Source: Clostridium rhizosphaerae (GTDB lineage: Bacteria > Bacillota > Clostridia > Clostridiales > Clostridiaceae). From it: a DNA stretch of 64,000 bases. Shown piece after piece: positions 24,920 through 33,176 of this stretch. The position numbers and the translations under genes were made by a program. Below the pieces are notes generated by a model. That model did no database searches and was not told the origin of the DNA. It was given only the letters and a program-made list of their open reading frames with translations. Position 1 is the first letter of the stretch, and the number at the start of each line of letters is the position of its first letter. The stretch is taken from the NCBI RefSeq assembly GCF_016765585.1, contig NZ_JAESWC010000002.1, positions 992,001 to 1,056,000 on the forward strand. The letters are read 5' to 3'.

Positions 24920-26864
24920 ACCCTAATGCATTTCTCATTGCCAGTATAAATTTAGCTCTGTCTAATGGATTTACTCCCTGCCGTTCTCTAACTTCACCTA
25001 ATTCTAAGGCAATCGGTTTATAGCCTGAAAGCTTGGAACTGATTATACCTTTTCCACCGGAAATTATGCCTAATCTAACCGGGTAATCAAGGGATGTAGC
25101 AGCGGGCATTTCTCCCTCTACTGTAAAATTGCCATTTGTTATTACAGGGCTGTCGAAGCTTCCTCTCATATTTATAATATCTCCTAATACTTTTCCTCCT
25201 GCTTCTTCAGGCACAGTAATCCTAAACTTTAATATAGGTTCCAATAGTGTTGTTCCAATGCTTTGCAATCCATCCATTATTCCCATTACAGTAGCTATTA
25301 AAAAGTCGCCTGGATTGCTATGCATTATATGGTCTTCACCTTCTACTAAGGTCACCTTTAAATCAACTACATTCCATCCGTATATCCCCTGCTCTAGAGT
25401 AATTGGAATTTGTCTTTCCACTTCATTTTGATACCTTAACTTAATATCGTCAGTTCTTACCTTCGATTCATAAACTATCCCTGAACCTGTTTTAAGAGGT
25501 TCGATATAAAATCTTACAATAGCCCAGCAGGGTTTTGGCATAGTATAAGCAGCAAACCCATAGCCTGCTTTACTCGGAGTTTCCTTATAAATAATAGATG
25601 GCTTTCCAAATGATACTTCTAAGTTGAATCTATTTTGAAGTATGTTTTGAAGTATTTCAAGTTGTATCATTCCCATTATTTGAATATGGAGTTCTTCCTT
25701 TTCTCTTATTCTTTGAACATGAAGAAGAGGGTCTTCCTCCTGCAGTTCTTCTAAAGCCTCCAGAAGCTTTGTGTACTCATTTTTTATTTTAGGAAGTACT
25801 TGAATCGTCAGAAGAGGTGTTGCAATGCTTGGAACCTTTGGCACATTATCTTTACTTCCTAGAATATCTCCAATGCTGCATCTTGAGAGTCCTGAAACTA
25901 ATGCAATTCCTCCTGCCTTTATCTCTCCAGCTTCTACTTCCTTCAGGCCTTTGAGCTTTTTTATCTGAGTAATTTTTTCCTCAACCTTCTTTGCTGTATT
26001 ATATACTGAATCTCTGCTTTTTATTTCACCGCTATACAATCTTATAAAAGCTGCTTTTCCAAAATTTTTAATATGTTCTATTTTGAATACCAAAGCAGAT
26101 AATTCTTCACTTTTAGTACCAGCAGGTGTTGGCAATAAATCAACCAAAGAGTTGAGAAGTTCCTCTATTCCAACAGCTTTAATAGCAGAGCCATATAAAA
26201 CAGGATATATCCTGCATTCCTTAATAAGTTTTATAAGTTTTCCCCTTAAACAGCTTTCAGTAACCTCTTCTTCATTAATATACTTTTCAAGTAACTCCTC
26301 TTCCTTGTCTGCAATTTGTTCAAGCACACTGCTATTAACACTGTATGTAACCATTGGATTATTACTTTTCTCCCCTACTAGAGTTTCTAGAACAACTATA
26401 TCTTTAGTAAGGCTTTTATTTATATCCTTAATAACCTTGTTAGTATCTGCTCCTGTTCTATCAACCTTATTAATAAAAACTACTGTAGGTATTCGCATTG
26501 ACTGCAGCGCTCTAAAGTACACTTCAGTCTGAGGTTGTACACCTTCAACCGCCGAAATTACTAGCACAGCACCATTCAATACGCTGAGTGAACGTTCAAC
26601 CTCCGCTGAGAAGTCTATATGTCCTGGAGTATCAATTATGTTTATATCTGTATTCTTCCACACTAAATTAGCATAAGCAGACTTTATTGAAATACCTCTC
26701 TGCCTCTCAATCTCCATACTATCTGTATGTGCTGTACCTTTGTCTACACTTCCTAAAGTTCTTATAGTTCCGCTTTTATATAGCATTTGTTCAGTTACTG
26801 TTGTTTTTCCTGCATCTACATGTGCCAATATGCCGATATTTCTTATATTTAAAACTGTATCCAC
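24918..26864 (-). CDS. Tet(M)-family ribosomal protection GTPase
   Basis: This 648-residue EF-G-like GTPase is close in length to Tet(M) (639). G motifs: AHVDAGKTT (14-22), RQRGISI, DTPGH, NKVD and GSAIKAVG. Ribosomal protection proteins release tetracycline from the 30S subunit by GTP hydrolysis. The sequence is clearly in this family and not EF-G, but I cannot tell whether it is a resistance determinant or a chromosomal relative. Translation starts at GTG with GAAAGGAAG upstream. Base composition matches neighbours and no mobile genes flank it, so recent transfer is not indicated. A promoter, leader ORF and attenuator precede it, as in tet(M) of Tn916. Confidence 0.88.
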   Translation of the reverse strand: MDTVLNIRNIGILAHVDAGKTTVTEQMLYKSGTIRTLGSVDKGTAHTDSMEIERQRGISIKSAYANLVWKNTDINIIDTPGHIDFSAEVERSLSVLNGAVLVISAVEGVQPQTEVYFRALQSMRIPTVVFINKVDRTGADTNKVIKDINKSLTKDIVVLETLVGEKSNNPMVTYSVNSSVLEQIADKEEELLEKYINEEEVTESCLRGKLIKLIKECRIYPVLYGSAIKAVGIEELLNSLVDLLPTPAGTKSEELSALVFKIEHIKNFGKAAFIRLYSGEIKSRDSVYNTAKKVEEKITQIKKLKGLKEVEAGEIKAGGIALVSGLSRCSIGDILGSKDNVPKVPSIATPLLTIQVLPKIKNEYTKLLEALEELQEEDPLLHVQRIREKEELHIQIMGMIQLEILQNILQNRFNLEVSFGKPSIIYKETPSKAGYGFAAYTMPKPCWAIVRFYIEPLKTGSGIVYESKVRTDDIKLRYQNEVERQIPITLEQGIYGWNVVDLKVTLVEGEDHIMHSNPGDFLIATVMGIMDGLQSIGTTLLEPILKFRITVPEEAGGKVLGDIINMRGSFDSPVITNGNFTVEGEMPAATSLDYPVRLGIISGGKGIISSKLSGYKPIALELGEVRERQGVNPLDRAKFILAMRNALG

Positions 26865-26894
26865 AGTAATCTTCCTTTCAAACCTTTTTAAATA

Positions 26895-26966
26895 CTAAAA
26901 GCCCACCTGTTTCCAGATGGGCTCTTGGTTTAGCGCATTCACATTCAAATTCAATTTCTTAAACAT
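26895..26966 (-). CDS. Leader ORF (23 codons) before the Tet(M)-like gene
   Basis: An ATG at 26966 opens a 23-codon frame beginning MFKKLNLNVN and ending WKQVGF-stop. The last ten codons coincide with both arms of a terminator hairpin, so a ribosome there would prevent it from folding. The ribosome site is weak (GGTG 2-3 nt upstream). The Tn916 tet(M) gene is known to be controlled by a translated leader and attenuation. That this ORF is translated is inference. Confidence 0.6.
   Translation of the reverse strand: MFKKLNLNVNALNQEPIWKQVGF
26899..26923 (-). terminator. Attenuator hairpin in the leader of the Tet(M)-like gene
   Basis: AGCCCATCTGG pairs with CAGGTGGGCT around a short loop, with TTTTAGTATTT after it. 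It lies between the promoter and the gene start, so it would stop transcription unless read through. Confidence 0.72.
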
Positions 26967-27005
26967 AACACCGGTATATTTAGCTTTTATATACCTTACA
27001 TATTT

Positions 27006-27034
27006 ATCTTATTACAAAAGCTTCAAAGTGTCAA
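27006..27034 (-). promoter_or_regulatory. SigA-type promoter for the Tet(M)-like gene
   Basis: TTGACA (27034-27029) and TAAGAT (27011-27006) are separated by 17 nt. The leader ORF begins 40 nt downstream of the -10. Confidence 0.7.
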
Positions 27035-27233
27035 GAAATATTTTATAAAATTGTGAAAAATAGATTTTACATAGATTTCTCTGTCTTTACAGCTATTGAG
27101 AATAAAATATGAGTTAATAGCAGATTTCACTTTTTGTTCTTATTTTATTAAAATTAAGAAGCAGTAAAAAATTGTATAGGTGTGTATTGCGGCTGGTACA
27201 TATCCTTCATTAAAAAATGTGAGGTGTAAACTT

Positions 27234-29504
27234 ATGTCTGCCTTAACTCATCCTGATTATGAAAATGAAAAAAAATATCTAGACTACACACTTGAATATG
27301 CAAGAAACTATAATAACCGCATTCTTTCTGAGAAGGAAAGAATTGCTAAAGACGTGGATTATGGAATAAAACATTACAACTCTGATAATGCCGAACAGTT
27401 TAATGATCTTATTATTAACAGTACTCTTTTAGACAACATGAAACAAAAGCTTAACAATTTAATAAGAGCCTGCTCGAAGCCCTATTTTGCACGTGTAGAT
27501 TTCACGGAAGAAAACTCAAAACTGCAAAAGCTTTATATCGGAAAAATGGCTCTTTTAAGAGATGAAGATAACGAACCTATTGTGCTTGATTGGCGATCCC
27601 CTGCAGCAAATCTATATTATGAAGGGAGAATCGGCACAGCTCATTATAACTGCCCCGAAGGAAAAATAAATGGGGAACTCCTCTTGAAAAGACAATACAC
27701 CATAGAAAATGCCTATCTTCATGAGATATATGACATAGACATAACAACAAATGATGACTTTCTTCAGGCATGCCTCAATTCCAGCAAAGATAATAGATTA
27801 AAAGATATAGTCTCAACCATTCAATCAGAGCAGAATAAAGTCATAAGAGCTGATATGTGGAAACCCCTAATAGTGCAGGGAGCCGCCGGAGGTGGAAAGA
27901 CTACTATAGCTCTTCATAGAATTGCCTATCTTCTTTATAATTACGAAAAATCTTTTAGTCCTCAAAACTTTATGATTATAGCTCCAAATAAATTTTTCCT
28001 AAGCTATATATCGGAAGTACTTCCTGAGTTGGGTGTAGAAAACGTAAAACAGACTACCTTTGAGGATTTTGCTATTGAAATTATAGGACAGAAACTAAAA
28101 ATAATAGAGCCTCACGAAAAACTTTCAACGCTTATAAGTTACTCAAGAGATAGTACTCTCATAAAACAATCCTCAAGTTTTAAATCTTCGATAAAGTTTA
28201 AAGATTTGACTGAAAATTATATGAGAAAAATTGAAGATAGCTTTATTCCTGAAGCCGATTTTAAAGTATCCAATTTTACAATAATAAGTTCATCAGAACT
28301 CAAAAAATTATTTTTTGAAGACTACTCATATCTTCCTTTGACAAAGAGATTAGATGAAATCAAAAAAAATCTTATGAATACTCTAAAACGAAAAAAACTA
28401 GAAATAATAGAAAATATAATATTTGAATACGACAGACAGCTTGAGGATATTAGATATGAAATGAAGGATTGTGCAGAAAGACGCCAGCTTATAATAGATA
28501 TTACAAATGAGAGAGAAGCCTTAATAGAAAAAGTGAACAAACACTCGAAAATAGTTGTGCGTGAGTATTTATCCAAGTTTTCTCCACTGAATCCTATAGA
28601 ATATTATAAAAATTTTCTGCAAGATAAAGTACTCAGCTGCAATCTAGTAAAAGAATATATTGATGACGAGACTTGGAACTACCTGGCACAGTCTACTATA
28701 TCAAATCTTCAGTCTGGATTAACAGAACTTGAAGATCTTGCACCCTTAATGTATATAAAAATTTTTGTTTACGGACTTGAGGATAAATTAAAAGTAAGAC
28801 ATATAATAATTGATGAAGCTCAAGACTTTAGTTTGTTTCAGCTATATGTGCTTAAAAAGATACTAAACAGCTCCTCCTTCACAATACTTGGTGACTTATG
28901 CCAGGGAATTCATTCTTATAGAGGTATTAACAGCTGGGATAATGTATCAGATATTATATTTAAGGAAGATTCACCTAACTTTTTATCTCTTGAGCAAAGC
29001 TATAGAACTACAATAGAAATAATGGAAGCTGCTTCAACTGTAATTGAAAGTCTTAAAGATTCAAACCTGCCTGCAGCGAAACCTGTAATAAGACATGGCG
29101 ATAAAGTTGAGCTTATTGTAAAAGATTCTCTTGAGAATATATGCATAGCTATAAAAAACAACTTAAAAATCATGAGCAGCAAAGGCTACAAATCGGCAGC
29201 AATAATTTGTAAAACTATGGATGAATGTATAAGATTTAAAGCTTTATTAAAAGGTTTTAAAATAAACACCAAGGTTATTACCGGAAATGAGAAAGAGTAC
29301 AGTGGAGGTATTGTTATTGTGCCTTCTTATCTTGTTAAAGGCCTGGAATTTGATATGGTTATAATAGCCAATGCCTCTAAAACACAATTTACATGTAATG
29401 AACTTGATGCAAAGCTTCTATACGTAGCTATGACAAGACCTCTTCACAAACTATATATTTACTCCTGCGGTGAACAGTCTGAAATGCTCAATTTCCTGTT
29501 ATAA
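27234..29504 (+). CDS. helD: HelD-type RNA polymerase-associated helicase
   Basis: This 756-residue superfamily 1 ATPase has an N-terminal antiparallel coiled coil (about 1-90) and LYIGKMALLRDEDNEPIVLDWRSPAANLYYEG typical of HelD. Walker A is GAAGGGKTT (about 217-225), Walker B IIDEAQDFS, and LVKGLEFDMVII and LLYVAMTRP stand near the C terminus. HelD enters stalled RNA polymerase, removes nucleic acid and recycles the enzyme; actinobacterial relatives protect from rifampicin. ATG at 27234 has GAGGTG 7 nt upstream. An in-frame GTG at 27180 is less likely. It is divergent from the ribosomal protection gene. Confidence 0.9.
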   Translation: MSALTHPDYENEKKYLDYTLEYARNYNNRILSEKERIAKDVDYGIKHYNSDNAEQFNDLIINSTLLDNMKQKLNNLIRACSKPYFARVDFTEENSKLQKLYIGKMALLRDEDNEPIVLDWRSPAANLYYEGRIGTAHYNCPEGKINGELLLKRQYTIENAYLHEIYDIDITTNDDFLQACLNSSKDNRLKDIVSTIQSEQNKVIRADMWKPLIVQGAAGGGKTTIALHRIAYLLYNYEKSFSPQNFMIIAPNKFFLSYISEVLPELGVENVKQTTFEDFAIEIIGQKLKIIEPHEKLSTLISYSRDSTLIKQSSSFKSSIKFKDLTENYMRKIEDSFIPEADFKVSNFTIISSSELKKLFFEDYSYLPLTKRLDEIKKNLMNTLKRKKLEIIENIIFEYDRQLEDIRYEMKDCAERRQLIIDITNEREALIEKVNKHSKIVVREYLSKFSPLNPIEYYKNFLQDKVLSCNLVKEYIDDETWNYLAQSTISNLQSGLTELEDLAPLMYIKIFVYGLEDKLKVRHIIIDEAQDFSLFQLYVLKKILNSSSFTILGDLCQGIHSYRGINSWDNVSDIIFKEDSPNFLSLEQSYRTTIEIMEAASTVIESLKDSNLPAAKPVIRHGDKVELIVKDSLENICIAIKNNLKIMSSKGYKSAAIICKTMDECIRFKALLKGFKINTKVITGNEKEYSGGIVIVPSYLVKGLEFDMVIIANASKTQFTCNELDAKLLYVAMTRPLHKLYIYSCGEQSEMLNFLL

Positions 29505-29505
29505 G

Positions 29506-29535
29506 ATAAATCCGTCATTTTCATGACGGATTTAT
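29506..29535. terminator. Bidirectional intrinsic terminator
   Basis: ATAAATCCGTCAT and ATGACGGATTTAT form a 13-bp stem with a 4-nt loop between convergent genes. Confidence 0.85.
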
Positions 29536-29545
29536 AAAATAAATA

Positions 29546-30514
29546 TTATTTATTTTTTCCTTTTGCTTCGTTTGATTTACCATGTTCTTTTTCGCCCTTT
29601 TCCTGGTCTTTCTTATCTTCTTTTTCTATATTTTTGCCATTTCCATTACCATTATTGCTTTTGATTTGTTCTGCTGTATTAACTATATCCTTAGAGTCAG
29701 CCTTAACTTGATTTGTCGGCTGTACTGTTTGAACAGTAGCTTTTACTATATCATCTTTTTTATTGTCATCTTCCTTATTAGCTTTTTTCGCTGCCTGCTG
29801 CTTCTTTTGGAAAGCATCCTGAAGCTCTGACTTTTCTTTATTAAAGGCTTCTTGATACTGAGCAAGTGTTTCTTCAGCTTTTTTAACAGACTCTGCATCT
29901 CCGCTCTTTTCAACCTTTTTAAGTTCTACCTTAGCCATATTCAAGTCTTTTTTAGCTGCATTAAACTCATGTCTTTCTCTTACAAAGTCAGCTACTGCTT
30001 CTTTCTTAGCAGTTTGGTCCTCAATTACCTTATTTACAACATCACTAGCCTTATCCCCTACTTTATCTTTAATCTTGCTTAGAATCTTAAGGGATTTTTC
30101 TTGGGTTTCTTGAATATTATTTTGAAGTTCTTCTATTTTCTGATCAAGCTTATCATCTGAACCGTCCGAAACCTTATCTAATGATGATTGAAGTTTATCA
30201 GCAGCCTGAGTCATTGTGTTATTATATTCCTCTAAAACCTTATTTGCTAAATCTACTTTTTGCTCTTCTGTCATAACTTCGCTTTCCCCAAGTCTTTCTT
30301 GAGCTATTTCATCCATAACCTCTGCTTTCTTTTCATCTGTAGAAGCTAAGGTTATTTTTAAGTTATCAATTGCCTTATCTATAGGATATAATATACTGTC
30401 TGGTGTAATACCTGCCTCTGCTTTAAATGATTCTGACGGATCATCAGCAAAAGCTCTAACACTAAAACCTGTTGCTATTAATACTGAAGCCACCAATACC
30501 GCTATTTTCTTCAT
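29546..30514 (-). CDS. Secreted DUF5667 protein with coiled coil
   Basis: This 322-residue exported protein has a signal peptide (1-23, cleavage after AFA). A DUF5667 segment follows (AGITPDSILYPIDKAIDNLKITLASTDEKKAEVMDEIAQERLGES), then long Lys/Glu/Gln coiled-coil helices (about 85-240) and a disordered Asn/Gly/Lys tail. DUF5667 proteins are found in clostridial and actinobacterial envelopes with unknown roles. It is divergent from sigI, and its promoter shares the A-tract/CGTA motif with the sigI promoter. I infer it belongs to the SigI regulon. Confidence 0.82.
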   Translation of the reverse strand: MKKIAVLVASVLIATGFSVRAFADDPSESFKAEAGITPDSILYPIDKAIDNLKITLASTDEKKAEVMDEIAQERLGESEVMTEEQKVDLANKVLEEYNNTMTQAADKLQSSLDKVSDGSDDKLDQKIEELQNNIQETQEKSLKILSKIKDKVGDKASDVVNKVIEDQTAKKEAVADFVRERHEFNAAKKDLNMAKVELKKVEKSGDAESVKKAEETLAQYQEAFNKEKSELQDAFQKKQQAAKKANKEDDNKKDDIVKATVQTVQPTNQVKADSKDIVNTAEQIKSNNGNGNGKNIEKEDKKDQEKGEKEHGKSNEAKGKNK

Positions 30515-30582
30515 CTTACAACTCTCCTTTATACATATAAAATTATGTGCACTTTGTGTATTTTTGTGTTTTCACATATATG

Positions 30583-30611
30583 TACGCCGCTAATTTCATA
30601 TTTTAAGGGGG
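30583..30611 (-). promoter_or_regulatory. Candidate SigI promoter of the DUF5667 gene
   Basis: On the - strand CCCCC-TTAAAATAT, then 11 nt, then CGTA. SigI promoters are known for an A-tract in the -35 region and a CGWA -10. The same motif with the same spacing precedes sigI on the other strand. Confidence 0.6.
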
Positions 30612-30654
30612 TGATCTTTTATTGGTTAAAATACTAATATTTTGTTAAAGACCT

Positions 30655-30683
30655 ACACCTTAAAATATCTTATAATATACGTA
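30655..30683 (+). promoter_or_regulatory. Candidate SigI promoter of sigI-rsgI
   Basis: ACACC-TTAAAATAT, 11 nt, CGTA, matching the divergent promoter at 30583-30611 in core and spacing. It would make sigI autoregulated, as is known in B. subtilis and C. thermocellum. Confidence 0.6.
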
Positions 30684-30747
30684 AATATATTTGAGAGAGA
30701 AAAACTAATATTTGTTTTATATTTGTTTCTACTCGTTAGGAGGATCT

Positions 30748-31423
30748 ATGGATACTGAAATGTTGTCTCTAGAAAATAGAGATAAATTTATAGAAGAAAA
30801 TAAAGCTTTTATATACAATGTCACTTATAAAGTATGTAAAAGAAATCTTTCCTTAGAAAATGATGACGAACTTTCAATCTCTCTCATCGCCTTTAACAAT
30901 GCATGCAATACTTATAAAAATGACAAGGGTAATTTCTACAGCTATGCAAAAGTAATAATAAGAAATGCTTTAATAGACTACTTTAGAAAAATGAGCAAAA
31001 CGCCTTATGTGGTATTTAATAATGAAGATGAGACTTTGGAGTATATAGATTATAAAAATTCTATTGATAATTACGAAATCGAAAATGAAAATAAAAGACG
31101 CGCCGAGGAGATTGCATCGTTTTCTAAGGAACTTATAAACTACAAACTTGATTTTAATATTATGGTTAAATCCTCGCCTTCACATAAAGATACGAGAGAT
31201 ACCCTGCTTAATATAGCCTTCACATGTTCTAAAGAAGACGGCATTGTAAATTATATTAAACAAAAAAAACTTTTGCCTATTAAAGAAATAATGCTTCTAA
31301 CTTCAAGCAGCAGAAAGCTTCTTGAAAAGTGGAGAAGATATATTTTAATACTTATATTGATACTTTCAAACGATGAGTATCCTTATTTGAAATCATATTT
31401 AAATATAAAGGTAGGTGATGATA

Positions 31424-31434
<11 letters not shown>
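30748..31434 (+). CDS. sigI: RNA polymerase sigma factor SigI
   Basis: This 228-residue protein fits SigI, a group of sigma factors specific to Firmicutes. An N-terminal region-2 domain (ENRDKFIEENKAFIYNVTYKVCKRNL ... FYSYAKVIIRNALIDYFRKM) precedes a distinct C-terminal domain (KEDGIVNYIKQKKLLPIKEIMLLTSSSRKLLEKWRRYI). SigI controls heat or polysaccharide responses in other species. ATG at 30748 has TAGGAGG 4-5 nt upstream. It overlaps rsgI by 11 nt, the standard sigI-rsgI arrangement. Confidence 0.92.
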
Positions 31435-32317
<883 letters not shown>

Positions 32318-32318
32318 T

Positions 32319-32345
32319 ACACGGCTGCAAAGCCGTGTTTTTTTA
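32319..32345 (+). terminator. Intrinsic terminator of sigI-rsgI
   Basis: ACACGGCT and AGCCGTGT flank a 4-nt loop, followed by TTTTTTTATT. Confidence 0.9.
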
Positions 32346-32397
32346 TTGAATAATATTTTTTTATAGTGAAAAAATAGTTCTATCATCAATACGAGAA

Positions 32398-32463
32398 GGT
32401 TGAAATTCGAATTGGATTTAAACAATTACTCTCAAGATGCTCACTGTTCCGAGTGAAGGAGGA
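32398..32463 (+). repeat. Decayed SD-linked leader repeat
   Basis: GTTGAAATTC and GGATTTAAAC retain the outline of the first hairpin. CACTGTTCCGAGTGAAGGAGG matches the conserved 3' end CAGTGCTTCCGACTAAAAGGAGG with few changes, while the middle stem is lost. Its AAGGAGG is the ribosome site of the next gene. Confidence 0.6.
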
Positions 32464-32468
32464 ATAAG

Positions 32469-32939
32469 ATGAAAATTGAAGGTTTTTTTAGTGGAATAAA
32501 AAATGCTAATGAAGCTGTGGAAAAACTTAGATCAGCTGGCTTTAATAATTCTTATGCAGATATAAATGAACATTATATGGTAAATAATAATGTAGAAACA
32601 AACTTCCCGGGAAATGAAAACACCCCTAGTCTTTCTGATTTAGTATTAAGATCTGGAGATGCAAGCTCTGTTACAGATAAGTCACCACTTATTGCAGCAA
32701 GTCCAATGGTTAGCGGCTTCGGAAAGTTTGAAGAGGTTATGGATGTCAATTATAAAGTTGTTGCAAATGTTGACGACAATAATAAGGAAGCAGCCAGCAA
32801 AATAATAAAAGAAATGGGTGGCTCTTTAGAAAGTCCTAACTTAAATATACCTGACAGAATAAAAGATCTAAATTTAAGAAATATAGATACCCGTGACTTA
32901 AATCTTAGCGGTACAAACGATATAGGAATGACAACTTAA
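32469..32939 (+). CDS. Hypothetical protein, general-stress-like N terminus
   Basis: This 156-residue soluble protein begins MKIEGFFSGIKNANEAVEKLRSAGF and later has FEEVMDVNYKVVANVDDNNKEAASKIIKEMGGSLE. This beta-alpha-beta pattern recalls the 17M/YflT general stress domain. The C-terminal tail is polar. The family call is tentative. AAGGAGG from a decayed repeat lies 6 nt before the ATG. It follows sigI-rsgI but is separated from it by a terminator. Confidence 0.65.
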   Translation: MKIEGFFSGIKNANEAVEKLRSAGFNNSYADINEHYMVNNNVETNFPGNENTPSLSDLVLRSGDASSVTDKSPLIAASPMVSGFGKFEEVMDVNYKVVANVDDNNKEAASKIIKEMGGSLESPNLNIPDRIKDLNLRNIDTRDLNLSGTNDIGMTT

Positions 32940-32942
32940 ATT

Positions 32943-32977
32943 AAAGTGTAATAGCAAAACTGCTATTACACTTTTTT
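32943..32977 (+). terminator. Intrinsic terminator
   Basis: AAAGTGTAATAGCA and TGCTATTACACTTT form a 14-bp stem with a 4-nt loop, followed by TTTACTTTG. Confidence 0.9.
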
Positions 32978-33176
32978 ACTTTGTTAAAGGGTGATAATCA
33001 AAGCAAAGCTATGATAAATGAAGATAAAACTGTAGAATATAATAAAATTTAATCCCCCTACCAAAGCTTAATTTAAAACAACCGTTGAGTTATTTAATAC
33101 CATATTATAAAATAATATATGTAGTCATAAATAATACTACATACTTTTTAAAAAATAAATGGGGGGTATTAAAATT

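Noticed and set aside
26083-26532. 149-residue ORF opposite the Tet(M)-like gene
   Set aside because: Shadow frame with no ribosome site; Ser/Leu-rich composition typical of the reverse of Glu/Lys-rich coding sequence.
24918-26864. Recently acquired mobile resistance gene
   Set aside because: No integrase, relaxase or IS is adjacent and base use is like the neighbours, so transfer is not supported by this window.
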